Below, piece after piece: positions 25,201-39,000 of a stretch of DNA of 64,000 bases. This stretch comes from Diploscapter coronatus (lineage: Eukaryota > Nematoda > Chromadorea > Rhabditida > Rhabditidae). A program made the position numbers and the translations under genes. Below the pieces are notes generated by a model, which was not told the origin of the DNA, made no database searches, and saw nothing but the letters and a program-made list of their open reading frames with translations. Positions within the stretch are counted from its first letter, which is position 1, and every line of letters starts with the position of its first letter. The stretch lies in the NCBI GenBank assembly GCA_964036155.1, contig OZ038423.1:80925249-80989248 (forward strand), written 5' to 3'.

Positions 25201-26979
25201 AATACCCAATTTGGCGCTGGAAGACAAATGTCTAAATGACAAAAACATCGAAGATAAATCAAAAATCAAAATGATCGTTTTAAATAAGTTTCAGAAAAAC
25301 TAGCGCATTTTCTACATAGGAGTTCCACTAATTTGTTTTATATAAGATGCAAGTTTAAGTTATTTTCAGATTTAATAACGTTTATCTTATTTTATTTTTG
25401 GTATTAGTATACAGAGAACTTAGAGGAATTCACTCGCTCTGAAAATCCTGCAAGTAAACGATTCGTAAAAGATGCGAAAATCACGTAGGGTAAAAAATTA
25501 GGTGAAAAGCGAAAGAGTTCAGATTATCAAATTGGATTACTCCGGATTAAAATCGGAATGTAGCACAAAAATTCCGAAGAGGTAAAATTTCACAACACCA
25601 CGATTTTCCCGCGTGTGTTGACCTGTAAATCAGCCAGCCTGGCGCTCTCGTCGAGTCTTTGCATGAAAATTTCACTTTTCTCGACGATTTTACGTCGCGC
25701 GCTATTTTTCAGACACGGGGAGAAAAGGTCTGAGCGTATTTCATTTTTGAACAGCCGTTTTATGGCTGATTAGCAAATACAATATACGACATTTTCGAAG
25801 GTCAGAAAACAATATGAAAATTTTAATTTAAACATTTTAGTGATGATTCATCAAAATCACCAAAAACCACCCGTCGAGTCTAACATTGAAATTGAATTAG
25901 AAAGAAAGAGATTAGTCAAAATTACGAGAATCCTACAGATGGATCGAAAAGGACTAATTAGGGTTAATTGGTACACTCATTAACCTAAAGGTCATGGACC
26001 AAAAAACTAAATGGGAAAATTTTAAATTGGAGCAAGATATGCAGATTCAATTTGAACATGGCATGAAATTTCAAGAAATAAAATCTATCATTGCCGAATA
26101 TCTAAACTGTCGAGAGTAGGTTTGAAACGACGAAAATTATAGAGTAGAAAACATGATGGCAAAAGAGTCTGAAAGTTTCGAGAAAAGAAAAAGAGACCCT
26201 CGGAATTCCTGATTTTTCGTGTATTTCACGTAGGGGACACCTCTTTTCAGAAGTGACCTTGGTAAGCGAAAACCGCCGCGTGTCTGATAAAACGTTAAGA
26301 ACGATCATATGTTGAAGGATAGAGCTGGAATATAGGTTGAAATATTTGCGTTAATATGAAAGGATGAATTTATGATTTATAGAAAAAGTGACGAGAACAA
26401 GGGGTAACTGTGACAGTGTCACGTCAAAAAATGACAAGTGGCCTGCTAATTCAACAGGGGGTCAGTCGCGAGAAAAGCATCCTACAAACGAGTGACCGCA
26501 AAATTTAAGTAAACGCAAATAAAGCAGGATATTATGCCTTATTTACAGATTCTTATTTAGATTGATTATCAGTTAAAATGGGGAACTATGATGATGTCTG
26601 TGTGTTTTTCTATTGAAAGTTGCGGTATTTTCTAGGATCCGCGATTAGATTTTGGCAAAATAATTCGATTTTAGTTACGGCTAGATCTAATCAATTGCAC
26701 TAATACGTAGCATGATCAAATCATATCTGAGAATATGAAAAAGGAAGATTCCTATTTTAACCTCAAGGTATTAACACATCTTTGAAGAATTACCGGGGTT
26801 ATCAGTAGCGTGTAACGCTTTTTATAATCGAATCCCGCGATTTGCCTAACCTTGTTTTTTTCATGAAATACGATCCTGTAATTAGGTTGAAACGCCACGA
26901 AATACCATCATATTTTAGATCCAGAGTAAACTACAAATAAATCTTCGAATTTGAACAATATCATGTTTCTCTTAAGTAT

Positions 26980-27131
26980 TGCGATGTTGAAATCTGGGAG
27001 GTTGAAAATGAGAGGAGAAAGAAACGGTTTTAGACCAGTCTCTCTCCTTTTTGCGTGCTATTTCTCGATCTTCTAACCATTAAAAGTACTGCACTATTTT
27101 GCACGCCCCTCCCAGATTTCGGAATCATCAG
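26980..27131. repeat. Foldback element, CCGAAATCTGGGAGG family, second full copy
   Basis: GTTGAAATCTGGGAGGTTGA at the left is mirrored by CCCTCCCAGATTTCGGAATC at the right. The interior GCGTGCTATTTCTCGATCTT and ACTATTTTGCACGCC match 16341-16490. Confidence 0.88.
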
Positions 27132-27248
27132 CACTAATCGTGATATTTAATACAACATAGTTCTTGGATATTCACTGAACAACAACTAATTGAAATTTAT
27201 TGTCAACTACCCAGCACCTAGAACCGATATAGTTCACCTATTCGAAAC

Positions 27249-27336
27249 GGCCTTTTGTAAATATTCTGTATCCATTTTTGAGAGTAGAAAAAAGAGGTGG
27301 GGGAAAAGAAAAATTTGGTGTGGAATATAAGAGGCC
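27249..27336. repeat. Foldback element, GGCCTTTTGTATTCC family, copy 2
   Basis: GGCCTTTTGTAAATATTCTG at the left, GGTGTGGAATATAAGAGGCC at the right, with GAAAAAAGAGGTGGGGGAAA in the loop. Confidence 0.8.
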
Positions 27337-30300
27337 ATTCGAAATTCGAGAAATTTATCGTGAGAAGTAAATCTTGAAGTTACCGCAACAGATGAGATAT
27401 TTTGATCAAGTTCAGCTTTTATTGATACTACAATTACCATAACACGATAAGAAAAATATCTTGCAAAATTCATCTGAACTATTTCTTCTTCTGTAACGAA
27501 TCTGGAGCGTGACATTTTCAATTTTTTCTTTTGAAATTGAGAGAAGGTTCCATTTTCCTTGGAAGGCGTTACTTTCCTATCAATTAGGGTCTCAGGCTTG
27601 AAACATGGTCAAAGAATGAATAGATAGTTTTGCATTGTTCAGTTCCACTTACAACAAAAACACAGTTCACACTTTTTGCGTGTCAAAATTCTTATCTTCT
27701 CTTTCCGAATTTCGCTTTGAAACGCGACATCGAATTTCTCAGAAAATCTAAATAATTGCAATTTTCATAAAAAAATTTCACGAGGAAAACTTCCTCAAAT
27801 TTTATGCGTTCGGTAAAATTTTCGAGCAAAAAACGCATTGGTTTTGGAAAATTTTATGATTCCAAATTTCAAGTAGTTGCTTGATTTTTGTGCACTTGAA
27901 AATCGACAATTATATTACAAGAAAATCGCTTTTGCGAGTGAAATTTCCTTGTTAGATGTGTTTTTTATTTGAACCCTAAAATATAACGAACGTCGATGTA
28001 AATTTAGTCTTAGGCCCACCGCTAATACCCTAAGGCGCTATTACAACTAGACTAAACATGTTCGTACTTGAGAGAAATAGCGTAGAGAAAGAAAAATAAA
28101 CAAATTTGCATGCAGTACGTTTCCACAGCGTGGCCAAAAATAAGCGCCACTTATTAATTTTAGGCGCAATGCTAGTAAAAATGACACACACACACACAAG
28201 GGTCAATATAGTGCCCGAGGCGAGAATTTCCAAGGAAATGACATAAGAAACCGGTTTGTGCGGTTTAGATGGCCAGAAATTCAACAAATCGATGATTCAT
28301 ATAGTTCGCAGAAAAATTCGAGAATATGTTTCAAATATTTGATTAATTGTAAATTTGAGGGAAATCTAGTTCACAATGTAAAATAATGAGGTATTGAAAG
28401 AAATAGAACAATTGAATTGACTTTGAGTAAAGTTATTTAAACCTAGAAATTTAATGAACCCTCCCAAATAAGTATGGCAGAAAAGGATATGTTTCAAAAA
28501 TACGGAAGATTTAGATAGTTTTTGTTATTAATGCAGCGATTTTGACGATTAATAAATTACAATTTAGCAGTTAAATTAAGTATGGCATCGCTTTGTTTGG
28601 TTCTAATCTAACAAGATTGCTTTTGTATGAGTAACTACTACGTTTTCGAACTACTTATCACTTTTTATATTGCGTTTTTCACCGACTGATAACAATTTTG
28701 TGCCATTTTACGGCGGAAAATGAACAATTTTCGCGTATTTTACCGACGACAAAAATGCGAATTGAATCACGTATCTTTTCCGAGGGGTTGCTAATAACCT
28801 TAAACGTTTTAGCTAAATTGTACGAGTTCTTCTGGAGCATATATAAATTAACTTCAACTTCACTTCACCGTATTTATTATTGATAGGAAGTTTAACAGCA
28901 TCATAACTCTAAAAAAGTTTAAACATTAAAGAACATCTAGGTTTAACTTTAGAAGAGAATACCACATATTGCAGTGAACTTCAAGCTTAACTTCAATTAG
29001 ACTCTGAGGTTTATTTCAAAAACTTAAAGGAATAGTCCTAACTTCAAATTACGTCTTCTCCCCGAATCATATGAACCAGGTCTGCCGATGACATTGACAC
29101 GTTTAGCTAAATTGCCAAATTGCTAGCAGAGACGAACTCACCGATTTGTCAAATTGTCAAATGACGCGAGTATCAATTTCAATTCATTTCGAAAACTTCT
29201 TCCTCCATGCGCAAAAGTTGGGTGTTTCGATTTTGAGAAGCGAGTATGAATTGTCGATTTTCAAATGACTATATTATAAATAATGGCATTCTTATATACT
29301 AGGTCAAAGTATAAAACCGAAACTACAATGCTGGTTTAAAATCGAAACATTTGAAGAGAAAAACTTCTGGAAATTTCGAGTTTTTACTAATATTTTTGTG
29401 GTTTGATTTCGGCAAAGAAAGGGTTAATTTCAACATCATAAAAATCGAAGATATCGCAAGGGATATTGTCATTTTATCGGCGATAACCATAAAAAACGAT
29501 CTTGAAATCGGAAGCCGATTTTGAGGCGTTCCAAAATGATTGTCGGGTTCCACTCGGGGTGCGTTTTTAGCCAAAAATGACAAATTGTTCGTAAGCAATA
29601 AAATATCTAGGCGCGGGAAAATTGCATTATCTCGCTGAAAAATCTACATCAATTTTCTGACTCCAGACAGAAACTATAGATAGGTTAGCGAAAAACAGAC
29701 GTTTTATCACCAAAAATCAAATTTTCGAGCGAGGTTTTAGCTATCATAGTTCAAATCAGTGACATAATAGGTCAAATAAGCCAATTCGCAAAACAGCCCA
29801 GACATTCAACTCACAAGATGATTCCCCGGAATTTGATACAAGAAAATCGTCGGTCGAGTAAATTTGAGACTGGCAAAAACACGCGTGTTTGTTCGGCGAA
29901 CCCTACTATCGGCATTTCACTCGTGATCAGTCAATTTAGGTGGCAACTAATAAAAGTAGCACGACGAAAGTTAACAAAATCTGCGTTTTTAGGAATTCCT
30001 AAATAATTTCATTCGCTTTTGGCGTACTACTTTTACTAATCGCCATTTAGATCACCGAAAAATTGCTCGTAAAACTTAAATAGTTTTTGAGCTTGTGGTG
30101 AAAAATTAGAATCTCATGGAAAATCAACAGGAAATCGTCCTTCGATGGACAAGAATGGCATTTTAGACATCTATAAACTAAAGAGACTCTATTGAACAAA
30201 ATTAAAGTTTCTGTTGAACGGAAAAAACGGAACATCATGACATATTATCTCATAATATTTAAACCAGATTTTAATCAATGAATAAGGAGGAAAAATATTA

Positions 30301-30564
30301 ATAAAAGCGTCAAAGTTCCACCTCCACTCCAAACTCCATTCAGAGTGGAGTTCCGATAGCCCTGCTCGCTCTACAAGAATATCATAATTTAGAACAAATT
30401 TCTCTGGTCAATTTTCAAGAATTTTCGGTCTTTCATCGGGGCCAAGTCGTACAGTCTTACATAATGGGGAATTTTACTTGGAGACACACGTCCTAATGTA
30501 ACTTTTCGAAAAGCCATTGTTCAAATCTTCTGAAAATTAGCATACAGGTACTTTTGGAATGTTT

Positions 30565-30944
30565 TATTGTAAATGACTGACTACTTGAGACGAGATAAAA
30601 GGAGCGTTTTTCTTTCTCCCCCTCCTGTGAGCCTCGGATGCGCGAGAGACGAGCATTTGTTCGCTATACGTCCATTTATTTTCTTTTCGCTTTTGTTTGT
30701 TCTTTCATCGAACTTAACGAGATTTTTGTAACAGACATTTGGCACTTACTTTCCTCTATTGATATTGATAGAAATTAACCGACTAATTATCGATAATTGC
30801 TCTTAAAAACGTGAAAATGAAAAGGAAACAAGCAAGTCGCTCAATGAGCAGATGCTCATCTCCCTCGCATCCGAGGCACATAGAAGGGGAAAGAGGGAAA
30901 GACGCTCCTTTTACCTCGTCTCAAGTAGTCAGTCATTTACAATA
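30565..30944. mobile_element. 380-bp MITE-like element with long terminal inverted repeats
   Basis: TATTGTAAATGACTGACTAC opens the element and its complement GTAGTCAGTCATTTACAATA closes it. The arms continue through CTTGAGACGAGATAAAAGGA to over 90 bp with few mismatches. No coding capacity. Short relatives of the CTCAAGT...GATCATTGA terminus occur near 18420-18455, 35055-35140 and 35910-35950, so it probably belongs to a non-autonomous family. No flanking target-site duplication was confirmed. Confidence 0.8.
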
Positions 30945-31373
30945 CAAGAATTTACAACTTGAAATAACTTTCTCTGGTCAGTTTTCAGGGATTTTAGGTC
31001 TTTCATCAAAGCCTAAAGGAGAGAGTCTAGCTCAGTACGAACATTCCTTTCATTAATGAGACGAATATAATGTTTACAAACAGAAAATGAGCAAAGGGGA
31101 AGTTAAACAAGTTTGACTCGGTCAGCTTTTCGTCAACAAACAAAATCCCTTTCCCTTTTCCTTTCTCTTCTCTCTGACTGTCTTTCCTTCCCCTTCCTCC
31201 CTGTGGTCATTTTTACCTCTTTGAGAAGTGAGACTCAACGAGCTTTCCCCTATTTTCCCTGTTCGATTTTTTTGAAGAGTTTCACGATTTTCCACGTTCT
31301 GGAGAATGAGGCGAAGCTCTGCATCCAACAGAAAGACAGTCAGAATGAATGAATCAGCTGTTTTCACAAGGAT

Positions 31374-31502
31374 TCAGACTTCTCAAAATTCGACCCGCAG
31401 AAAAATAGCACATCATACATTGAGAGAGAAAAAGAGCATGTGATCTTCTTCTCTCTTGAAAAGACGTACTACTTTTCTGTGGGTCGAGTTTTGAGAAGTC
31501 TG
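31374..31502. repeat. Foldback element, GACCCGCAGAAAAATAG family, intact copy
   Basis: CAGACTTCTCAAAATTCGAC then CCGCAGAAAAATAG at the left is mirrored by CTTTTCTGTGGGTCGAG and TTTTGAGAAGTCTG at the right. The core is GAGAGAAAAAGAGCATGTGA. Confidence 0.9.
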
Positions 31503-31948
31503 CAAGGGTTCTGTCTTACAACCTGAAACTAGGCCTCTTCCTATGTAGCAATATCGCTATTCCTGAAGATTAACTTGTTTATCTGAGTTCATTCATTCAT
31601 TCTGCTCTGCTTCATTCATATTAGCACTTTCGGCCATTCGGTTACAGATCACATTTCGACTTTTTCGTATCTTCCCTCTTCTCTGTTCCCTTCACAGCTC
31701 TGCTCTTCTTCTCCATTCTCCACATTATTCCTCTGCATCACACTTCATTGCATCTACCACCACTCCATTTATCTCATCTCTTACTCATTCATCAGCCAAT
31801 ATCTTATCATCACCTCTGCTGCACTTCATATCATCTTCTCACATAATCAATCAGCAATATCGTAACGCTGCCTCTGCTTCAACCAATTCCATGTATAGTT
31901 CTTTCGTTGCACACAGTACAACCAAAACAGTTTGAGCCCGTTCAGAGG

Positions 31949-32063
31949 TTAGTTGCATTGCAACTCGCTCGAAATAGCATGGGGAATCAAGAGAGCACAA
32001 GAAATAACGCAATCGCTCTCTCTTTATTTTCCATGCTATTTCGAGCGAGTTGCAATGCAACTA
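31949..32063. repeat. 115-bp near-perfect foldback with TTAGTTGCATTGCAACTCGC arms
   Basis: TTAGTTGCATTGCAACTCGC followed by TCGAAATAGCATGG at the left and the exact complement CCATGCTATTTCGAGCGAGT at the right. The loop contains purine-rich and pyrimidine-rich halves (GAGAGCAC / GCTCTCTC). No mismatch in the outer 34 bp, so it is probably young. Confidence 0.92.
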
Positions 32064-33068
32064 AGTATGAATGCGTCCTTTCATTCTGTTGAAAAGCCGG
32101 CTCAGTTAAATTTCATTTCCCCTTCCCCTACAGCCTATGATGTCATGGCCATTGTTTACCACAAAGTGTGCAAAGACAAGGGAGGGAAGGAAGAAAGATG
32201 CTATTCTTTTTTTATCATACCGTAAAATCTCTAATTGAAGTCCATGGGCTTCCATTTTCAAAGGCCCATTTTTCGGGAAAATCGAAAATTCTCAACCGTC
32301 ATAATTTCTCATCTGGTGATCGTAGAGATTTAGAATCGGAAATAAATATGCTCTATATACTCTAAAGAATGCATAGAAATACTTTACAAGATTATTTGAG
32401 ATGGGTATTAGGTAGCTCTGAGGCGTTTTGGGGATGGGTTTCTATTCGAGTTTTTATGGTATATGAGATTCTTTCTTTGAGTTTATCGAAAATCGAGATA
32501 CGGAAGAGACATTTCTATAGCCTTTAGACTTCTGGTAATGAATAAATCTATGTTCATTGTTCTGCAGAGCTTCACCGTATTACTTGTGTCACTCTGCATG
32601 TTGAATTCGTATTCATTCCTCTTCTTCTTCCTTGAACAAGACCTCTAAATCTTTTACCGCTGCACTCAGAATTTACAGATATCTTTTTCCCTTCTCCGAT
32701 TTTCCCGATTCCATCGCCGCATTTTCGTATTTCTCTTGACCAAGCAGAACAATATTCCTGCAGTAGTTTAATATTGACCTTTCTATTATGTTCACACGTT
32801 CAAACCGCACAATGCTCACTGTATTAGGGCATTAGGGGATGGATTGTGTAACGCGTACTCCGCTTCGTGAACTCGCAAAAACAGAAGAACGAATATCTGC
32901 TATTTCCTCTTCGCAACATTCTCTGCACAACTTCTTCCTGTTGCGCATTCGCATTCTGATATTCCCATTTGAGAATTTGAGAATCCACGGACTACGCTTG
33001 AGCTTTGTCTACAATCCACCACGCGCATTCTGGAGATCTGACGAATTGGCTGCTGCCTCTCTGCAGAA

Positions 33069-36000
33069 ATGAAGCTGCTCCTTCTAGCGGCCTGTCTGCA
33101 TCTGCACTCTGTCATTGCACAGGCAAGTCCACCTTCTCTTTTCTTCATATAATGAAGAATATTCGTCTTTTTCAGATTGTCTATTATCAAAGACCACAGC
33201 CAAGGACAGTCTACTACCCGGTGCGGACGAATTGTGCGAACCCATGTCCGAGTCAGAGCAGATATCGCTACAATTATCGACCTGTTCCGAGTTAGCGAAC
33301 TCACAAGAAGGCATAGTCGATGATCTCTCGAATTGCAGACTGCTGTCCTCAGAATGTGCGTCCTTCCCCCTCACTGCCCATGCTCCCTCCAAACATGGCT
33401 CGTCCCGCCCCTGCGCTACCAAGCGGTCCCAATGTGCAGCCGAAGCCATTGCCGAGCAGCTCTCTTCCTCCAATCACAAATGTATGCAGTCTACATTCAC
33501 TAATTCTTTTCAGACCTACGGAGAACGATCGTCAGAAAGCCCTTGCGACACACCCCCAGTATATTTTCCCTACAAATAGCTCGTTTCTCTTTCATAAATC
33601 CAAAAATTCATTCTTGCGACCTACCCCCTCCTATAGTTTCCTCTCGTCTGACGAAAGTGCTCCCTGGGTCTGATCCTTTTCAACAATGAATCGATGCATC
33701 GATAATTGCAGCCTCCCGTAATCACATCCACTCTGCCCACTCCTCCTCCCGAGAGGCCCGTCTCTGCATCGGCACAAACATCACAGGCATCTAGTTCATC
33801 CAAATCGAGTCAGCAATCGACCACACTGCAGCAGCAGCTCTCCCCAGCCACGGTTCCTTCAGCACCTTCATTGTCTTCGTTGCCCGCAGTGCAACACACA
33901 GACCCGACTCCACAAACGCCCACCACGATGCACATGCGGCCTGAACGAAAATTCACGACCAAATTAAGTATGTCCTTCTCCTCATCCAGAATTGCTACTT
34001 TTAAACGCTGATCGGGCACTGAAACCCGACATGATATAAGAGGGACAGAGACAGAAAACGAGGAAATAGCATAGGGGCATAGAGTGCAAAAGAGGCGCGA
34101 AGGAAAGAGAAAAAGGCCCTATCGGATTTTACTCGAGTCTAAATTTTCAATCCTGCTCTCAGCATGACATGACTCATAGATTTCGAGTTGAATCAAATCG
34201 AATCGAATCCATTTCCTCTCCATTCTGTGCTTATCCCCAACTCCTCAATAGCACGCCGCGTCAATTTTTTTTTTATAGTTGCGTAATTCCTTTTCTCTTC
34301 TCTCCATTCTTCGTCCTTCATCCTTCATCATTCCTTCTATGACTTCCTCTCTCCTCTATCGGTTCGTTTACTTTTTGTCGATTTCCCCGATCTCTCTCTC
34401 TCTTTCTCTCATAGAGCCTCAAGCTGTTCACCGAAATGCACAGCGACAGTCTCTGGGCAATCAAACTCTTTCTCCGCTTCTCCTTTACTTTCTCGCTCCT
34501 AGTACCGATTCTTTCTTCCCCAAAAAAGTCAACTTCTATGCTGGTCACCAACTCTTTGCAAGCACACTTTCTCCTCTATCTCTTTTACTCACTAAAAGCG
34601 CAGCTTTGTTGAGATTTGGATCAAATGATACAATGCATACCCAAGCACACAAGAAACATGATCTTTATGAGAAATGAATAGAAAAAAGTCAACGATTTGA
34701 GAGTACTTCAACCCTTGTCAATCTGGGAAGCCACTGATGAACGAATTCGACACTCCGATCTCCTGCAACTACCTGAATCAGCCAAATGGAGGATGTCCTG
34801 AGGACTACTTCTGTCACACAGGGGCATCGTTCGCAACGACAGCCTGTTGCCCCAAGACGGACAGTGAAGAGCGCTGCAATCAGAGAAGAGACACAGGCGA
34901 GGGTGACGAATTGGTGGCCAGATGGTACTTCGACAAACAGGCCAAGCAGTGCAGGCGGTTCCTCTACAAGGGCATTCGAGGCAACGCCAACAATTTCGTC
35001 ACGAAGGCGCAGTGCATGGATGCCTGTGAAAACAGTCAGTGTCTGCATCGTGCAATCCATATTGTCAATGATCGACAACTTGAGACAGAATACACATAGT
35101 ACACACATTTCGTCTCAAGTAATCGATCATTGATAATACCCTCACAGCTCTCTCAGACAACTCGGATAGACGAATTGCAGCGATCGTTATCGACAACTCG
35201 AATCCCTGTCGTTTCAACCAGCCCGCCAGATACAAGAATCTGTCGCGAATCATCTGCGGACCGAATGATGACTCGATGTGTCCCAAAGGCTATTACTGCC
35301 ACATTGGGGAGAATCCCGAAATGACTGTCTGCTGCGAGTCGAGTGGATGTACGTTTAAAATTAAGCCCATTCTGCATTCATATTCTTCATCTTGCAGTGT
35401 CTGATCCCTGTCTTCTCTCTATCAATGTCGGCCAAGGAAAAGCTCTTATTAAGAGGTAGGCACTTCTTCCTTTTATGTATTAGTCTTTCCTTACAGATTC
35501 TACTACAACACATTCTCCAAGCGATGCACAGAATTCATCTACAAAGGTGAATTGCTCATCTATATTCGTTAACATTACACGATATACGAATGGATATTTT
35601 CAGGCACGAAAGGAAACGAGAACAACTTCCTCACGTATGCCGACTGCCAGGAGAAATGTCAAAGTACGAGATAATTCGTCTTCTTCTGAATAATTCGCGT
35701 GCTCATTCAGAATGGAGCAGCCCCTGTCCTTCGTCTTCGTCCAGTTTCATTCCTCGTCGAGAATGCTCCATGAATGGCACAGAGTGCTCATCGAATCAGT
35801 GGTGTCATATCGGCAAGGACAAAGACTCGACAGTGTGCTGTTCCGGAGGTGAGGGGAGTTGAGAAGCATTGAAATGCAGCAGTCATTTATGGCGCATCAA
35901 AAATCCACGGTCATTTACTTCATCTCAAGTGATCGGTCACTGACAATACAATTCAATCAGCAATCTGGTATTCAGCTGCGCAAGATTCCTGTGTGCTGCC

Positions 36001-39000
36001 TCTGAATGCAGGCGAGGGCGCTGCCAACTTGACTCGCTGGTACGTCGATCCAAATGACAGATCCTGCAATCGCCAGTGCAAATCATTCACCTACAACGGG
36101 GCCAAAGGCAATCAAAACAACTTCCTCACCAAGGCCCTCTGCGAACAGAAATGCAAAAGTATGCGCACTCTATATCATTTCTAGAGAATATATTGACTGT
36201 GGTTGCAGGAGAATGCAAGAGTCCTTGTGGAAATGGCTCCTCGATGCTCTACACTTCGACCAACGAGCCCCGTCTGTGTAGTCCCACTTCTCCATGTCCT
36301 TCAGGTTTGCTGCGCTTCCTTTTTCCTCTGACATAATGATTGCAATTCCTCTGCAGCATTCTGGTGCCATGTCGGCCTGACTCCTGAGACGACAGTCTGC
36401 TGTTCGGCAGGTTTGTAATGATGAACTTGAAGTGGGAGCGTCATGTCTGTTTCAGTGCAAAATACCTGCGAATTGCCGATGGAGAAAGGCACAGGCAGTT
36501 CGCACTTGACGAGATGGCATTTCGACAAAACTCAGAAGAAATGCGTCAAATTTATCTACTCCGGCGAAGGAGGAAATCAGGTGAGTTGACTATTTTTCTT
36601 CCTGCAGGGATTGATTAATTCGTCTTCTTCGTGTAGAACATGTTCCTGACCCTGGTCGATTGTCAGTCGGTCTGCCCCGTCTTCGAGAATCCCTGTGGCG
36701 TAGGCAAGCCCCTGCTTGTGGACAACAAACCGAAGCAATGCTCGCCCGATGAGCGTTGTCCCTCCACTCACTTCTGCCACTTGAGTGTCGACACTCTGCC
36801 AAACTACTGCTGTCCCAAAAGTGCGTTCAAGATAATTCCATTCATCCAAACTGCATGCACACTCAGAAGTTGCAATATTTTCAATTTTCGAATTGCGCGC
36901 GGTTAGCTGTATGAAATGAGATAGTGTGCCTTATCGAGAGAGACGAAAATATGTACTCTCGTTTCATGCGGTTCGAAAACATTGCAACGTCTGTGCACAT
37001 TTTCAGATGGCGATCCTTGTGAGCAGGATTTGTCTAGCGGCACAGGCGGCTATGCACTCACGCGTTACTTCTACGATCGTGAGACACGCAGATGCAGAGA
37101 ATTCTCATACCACGGCCTGAAGGGCAATGCGAATAACTTCCTCTCGCAGGAGGACTGCGAGCTTGTCTGTCCAGGTCTACCATTTGGAGTAAGAAGGCAT
37201 GATTCATCGGCTTTGTGATTTCAGTGCTTCCAAATCCCTGCAAGTTGGGTGAACCATTGCTGACTGTAGCCAAAGAGCCTGTGATCTGTGGAGGAACAGA
37301 CACTTGTCCTGCAGGATACTGGTGAGTTGAATGGGAACATTCTTGAAGAAAGACCTCTTGCACTCTACATCCACCCACACCCACTTTTTTCTTTTCCTCT
37401 ACTATCTCCTCAAAGTGGGTGTAGACTACAAAAGACTCTGTAGAAGTGACAATGAATTGCAGGTGCCACGTGGGAGGCAGTCCAGAAACGACCAACTGCT
37501 GTCCGGGATGTCAGTCTGCATCTTTCTCTTCATAATTAAAGGAGTAATTAATTTCCAGCACGCCGCCCTTGTGATCAGCCGCTCGAAGTCGGTTCAGGCA
37601 CCGAGAAGCTCGAAAGGCATGTTTATTCACTGCTACTCAATTCTGAAAGACTTCTTGCAGATGGTTCTACGATGGAGGCATTCAGATGTGTCGGCCCTTC
37701 GTCTACAAGGGAAAAGCTGGAAATTCCAATAATTTCCTCACGAAACAATCATGTCGGCAGTCCTGCAAAGGTATTCCACCATTGTGTAGGGCGGTACACC
37801 TCGGTTTGGGTCCGTTGCGGGTGGTTATTATATGCAAAACTCATGCCTCACAGTCAGGACGTTGAACCTGACCCCTCACCTTTTTTCGGGGTGCGCTACA
37901 CCACCACTACACACTATGTGAGCATGGTTGCCTAGTTGGGAGTTAACCCTACGTGTTCAACTATTGAAGCCATCAGATGAAGATAAACATTCATTCAGAA
38001 ATGAATCCGTGTGGACTTGGAGACCCAGTGCTGGATTCATCTGGCGAGAGAATTCTCTGCACAGGCGGTCAGCGCATCGACAGCTGTCCCTCTGGCTCGT
38101 ATTGCCACGTCGGTGCAACGGCTCTCACAACGCTCTGCTGTCCCAGAAGAAGTACATCTAGCCATTAGATCTGGCCCTCTGTATTTACAGACGAATAGGG
38201 GGGTTGGAGAATGTAGGAAACGCGAAAAATAAGAAAAAGAGTCGTTTGTAAATACAGGAGGCCATCAATTTTTAAATAAATTTTCTGCATAAAAATGGCA
38301 TTGATTTGCAGATGTGGACCCGTGCGATCAGCCAGTTGAACAGGGAACAGGAGGCGAGGATTTGCCCAGATACTTCTTCGATCACAAACAGAATAGGTCT
38401 GTCTGAATGCAATGCAATACACTGCAATCATGCTTCTGCAATTGATATTCCTCGCGAATTAATTGCCTGATTCCAGATGCGTTCCATTCAATTATGGGGG
38501 AGTGGGTGGAAACGAGAACAACTTCATCAGCGTGAGCACCTGTCAACAAGTCTGCCCAGGTGAATGACCATTCTCAATCATCTCATTCAGAATCTACAGT
38601 AGATATGATTTCATTTCATTTGGAATTATCACTCTCCTAGAAGAATGCATGCAGATGGAAGAAGAGTCAAACATTGCATTTGTTCTGTTTCTCCTCTATA
38701 TGTATCATTCTATAACATATTGTTCATTGTGCAGCACCACAGACAATCGCTGCCTCCGCATATTCTTTTCACTTCCTTTCATCTCCAGTGCCCTCCCTTC
38801 TTCTATTTTCTAACTATTCTAGCTACAATAATTTGAGAGTTCCGCTCATTCTGCCCGCACGGCATTCCTCTGATCGAGGCCAATCAACTCACCTCCTGCG
38901 GCATCGACCAGGGCTGTCCTGATGGATTCATCTGCCACATGTCCAGCGAGTACAATGTCTCCATCTGCTGTCAGGTAAGCAGAGAAGAGCAATAATGGCC

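Larger units (their letters stand above)
19013..33068. other. 14-kb gene-poor AT-rich interval between divergent genes
   Basis: Separates the 5' ends of the tyrosinase and Kunitz genes. I found no exon with convincing protein similarity on either strand. Open frames are short and AT-driven. The part from 20.6 to 30.3 kb is uniformly AT-rich with many short A/T runs. From about 30.5 kb the composition turns pyrimidine-rich on the plus strand (for example 31136-31200 and 31560-31850). It holds foldbacks at 19219-19293, 26980-27131, 27249-27336, 30565-30944, 31374-31502 and 31949-32063. Confidence 0.6.

Noticed and set aside
28189..28200. CA microsatellite
   Set aside because: Only about six units; unremarkable.
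31113..31367. Opposed open frames in a pyrimidine-rich tract
   Set aside because: Low-complexity CT/AG composition explains both frames.
33084..33473. Long minus-strand open frames opposite the Kunitz gene's first exons
   Set aside because: They are complements of coding exons and run through splice sites; no family motif.
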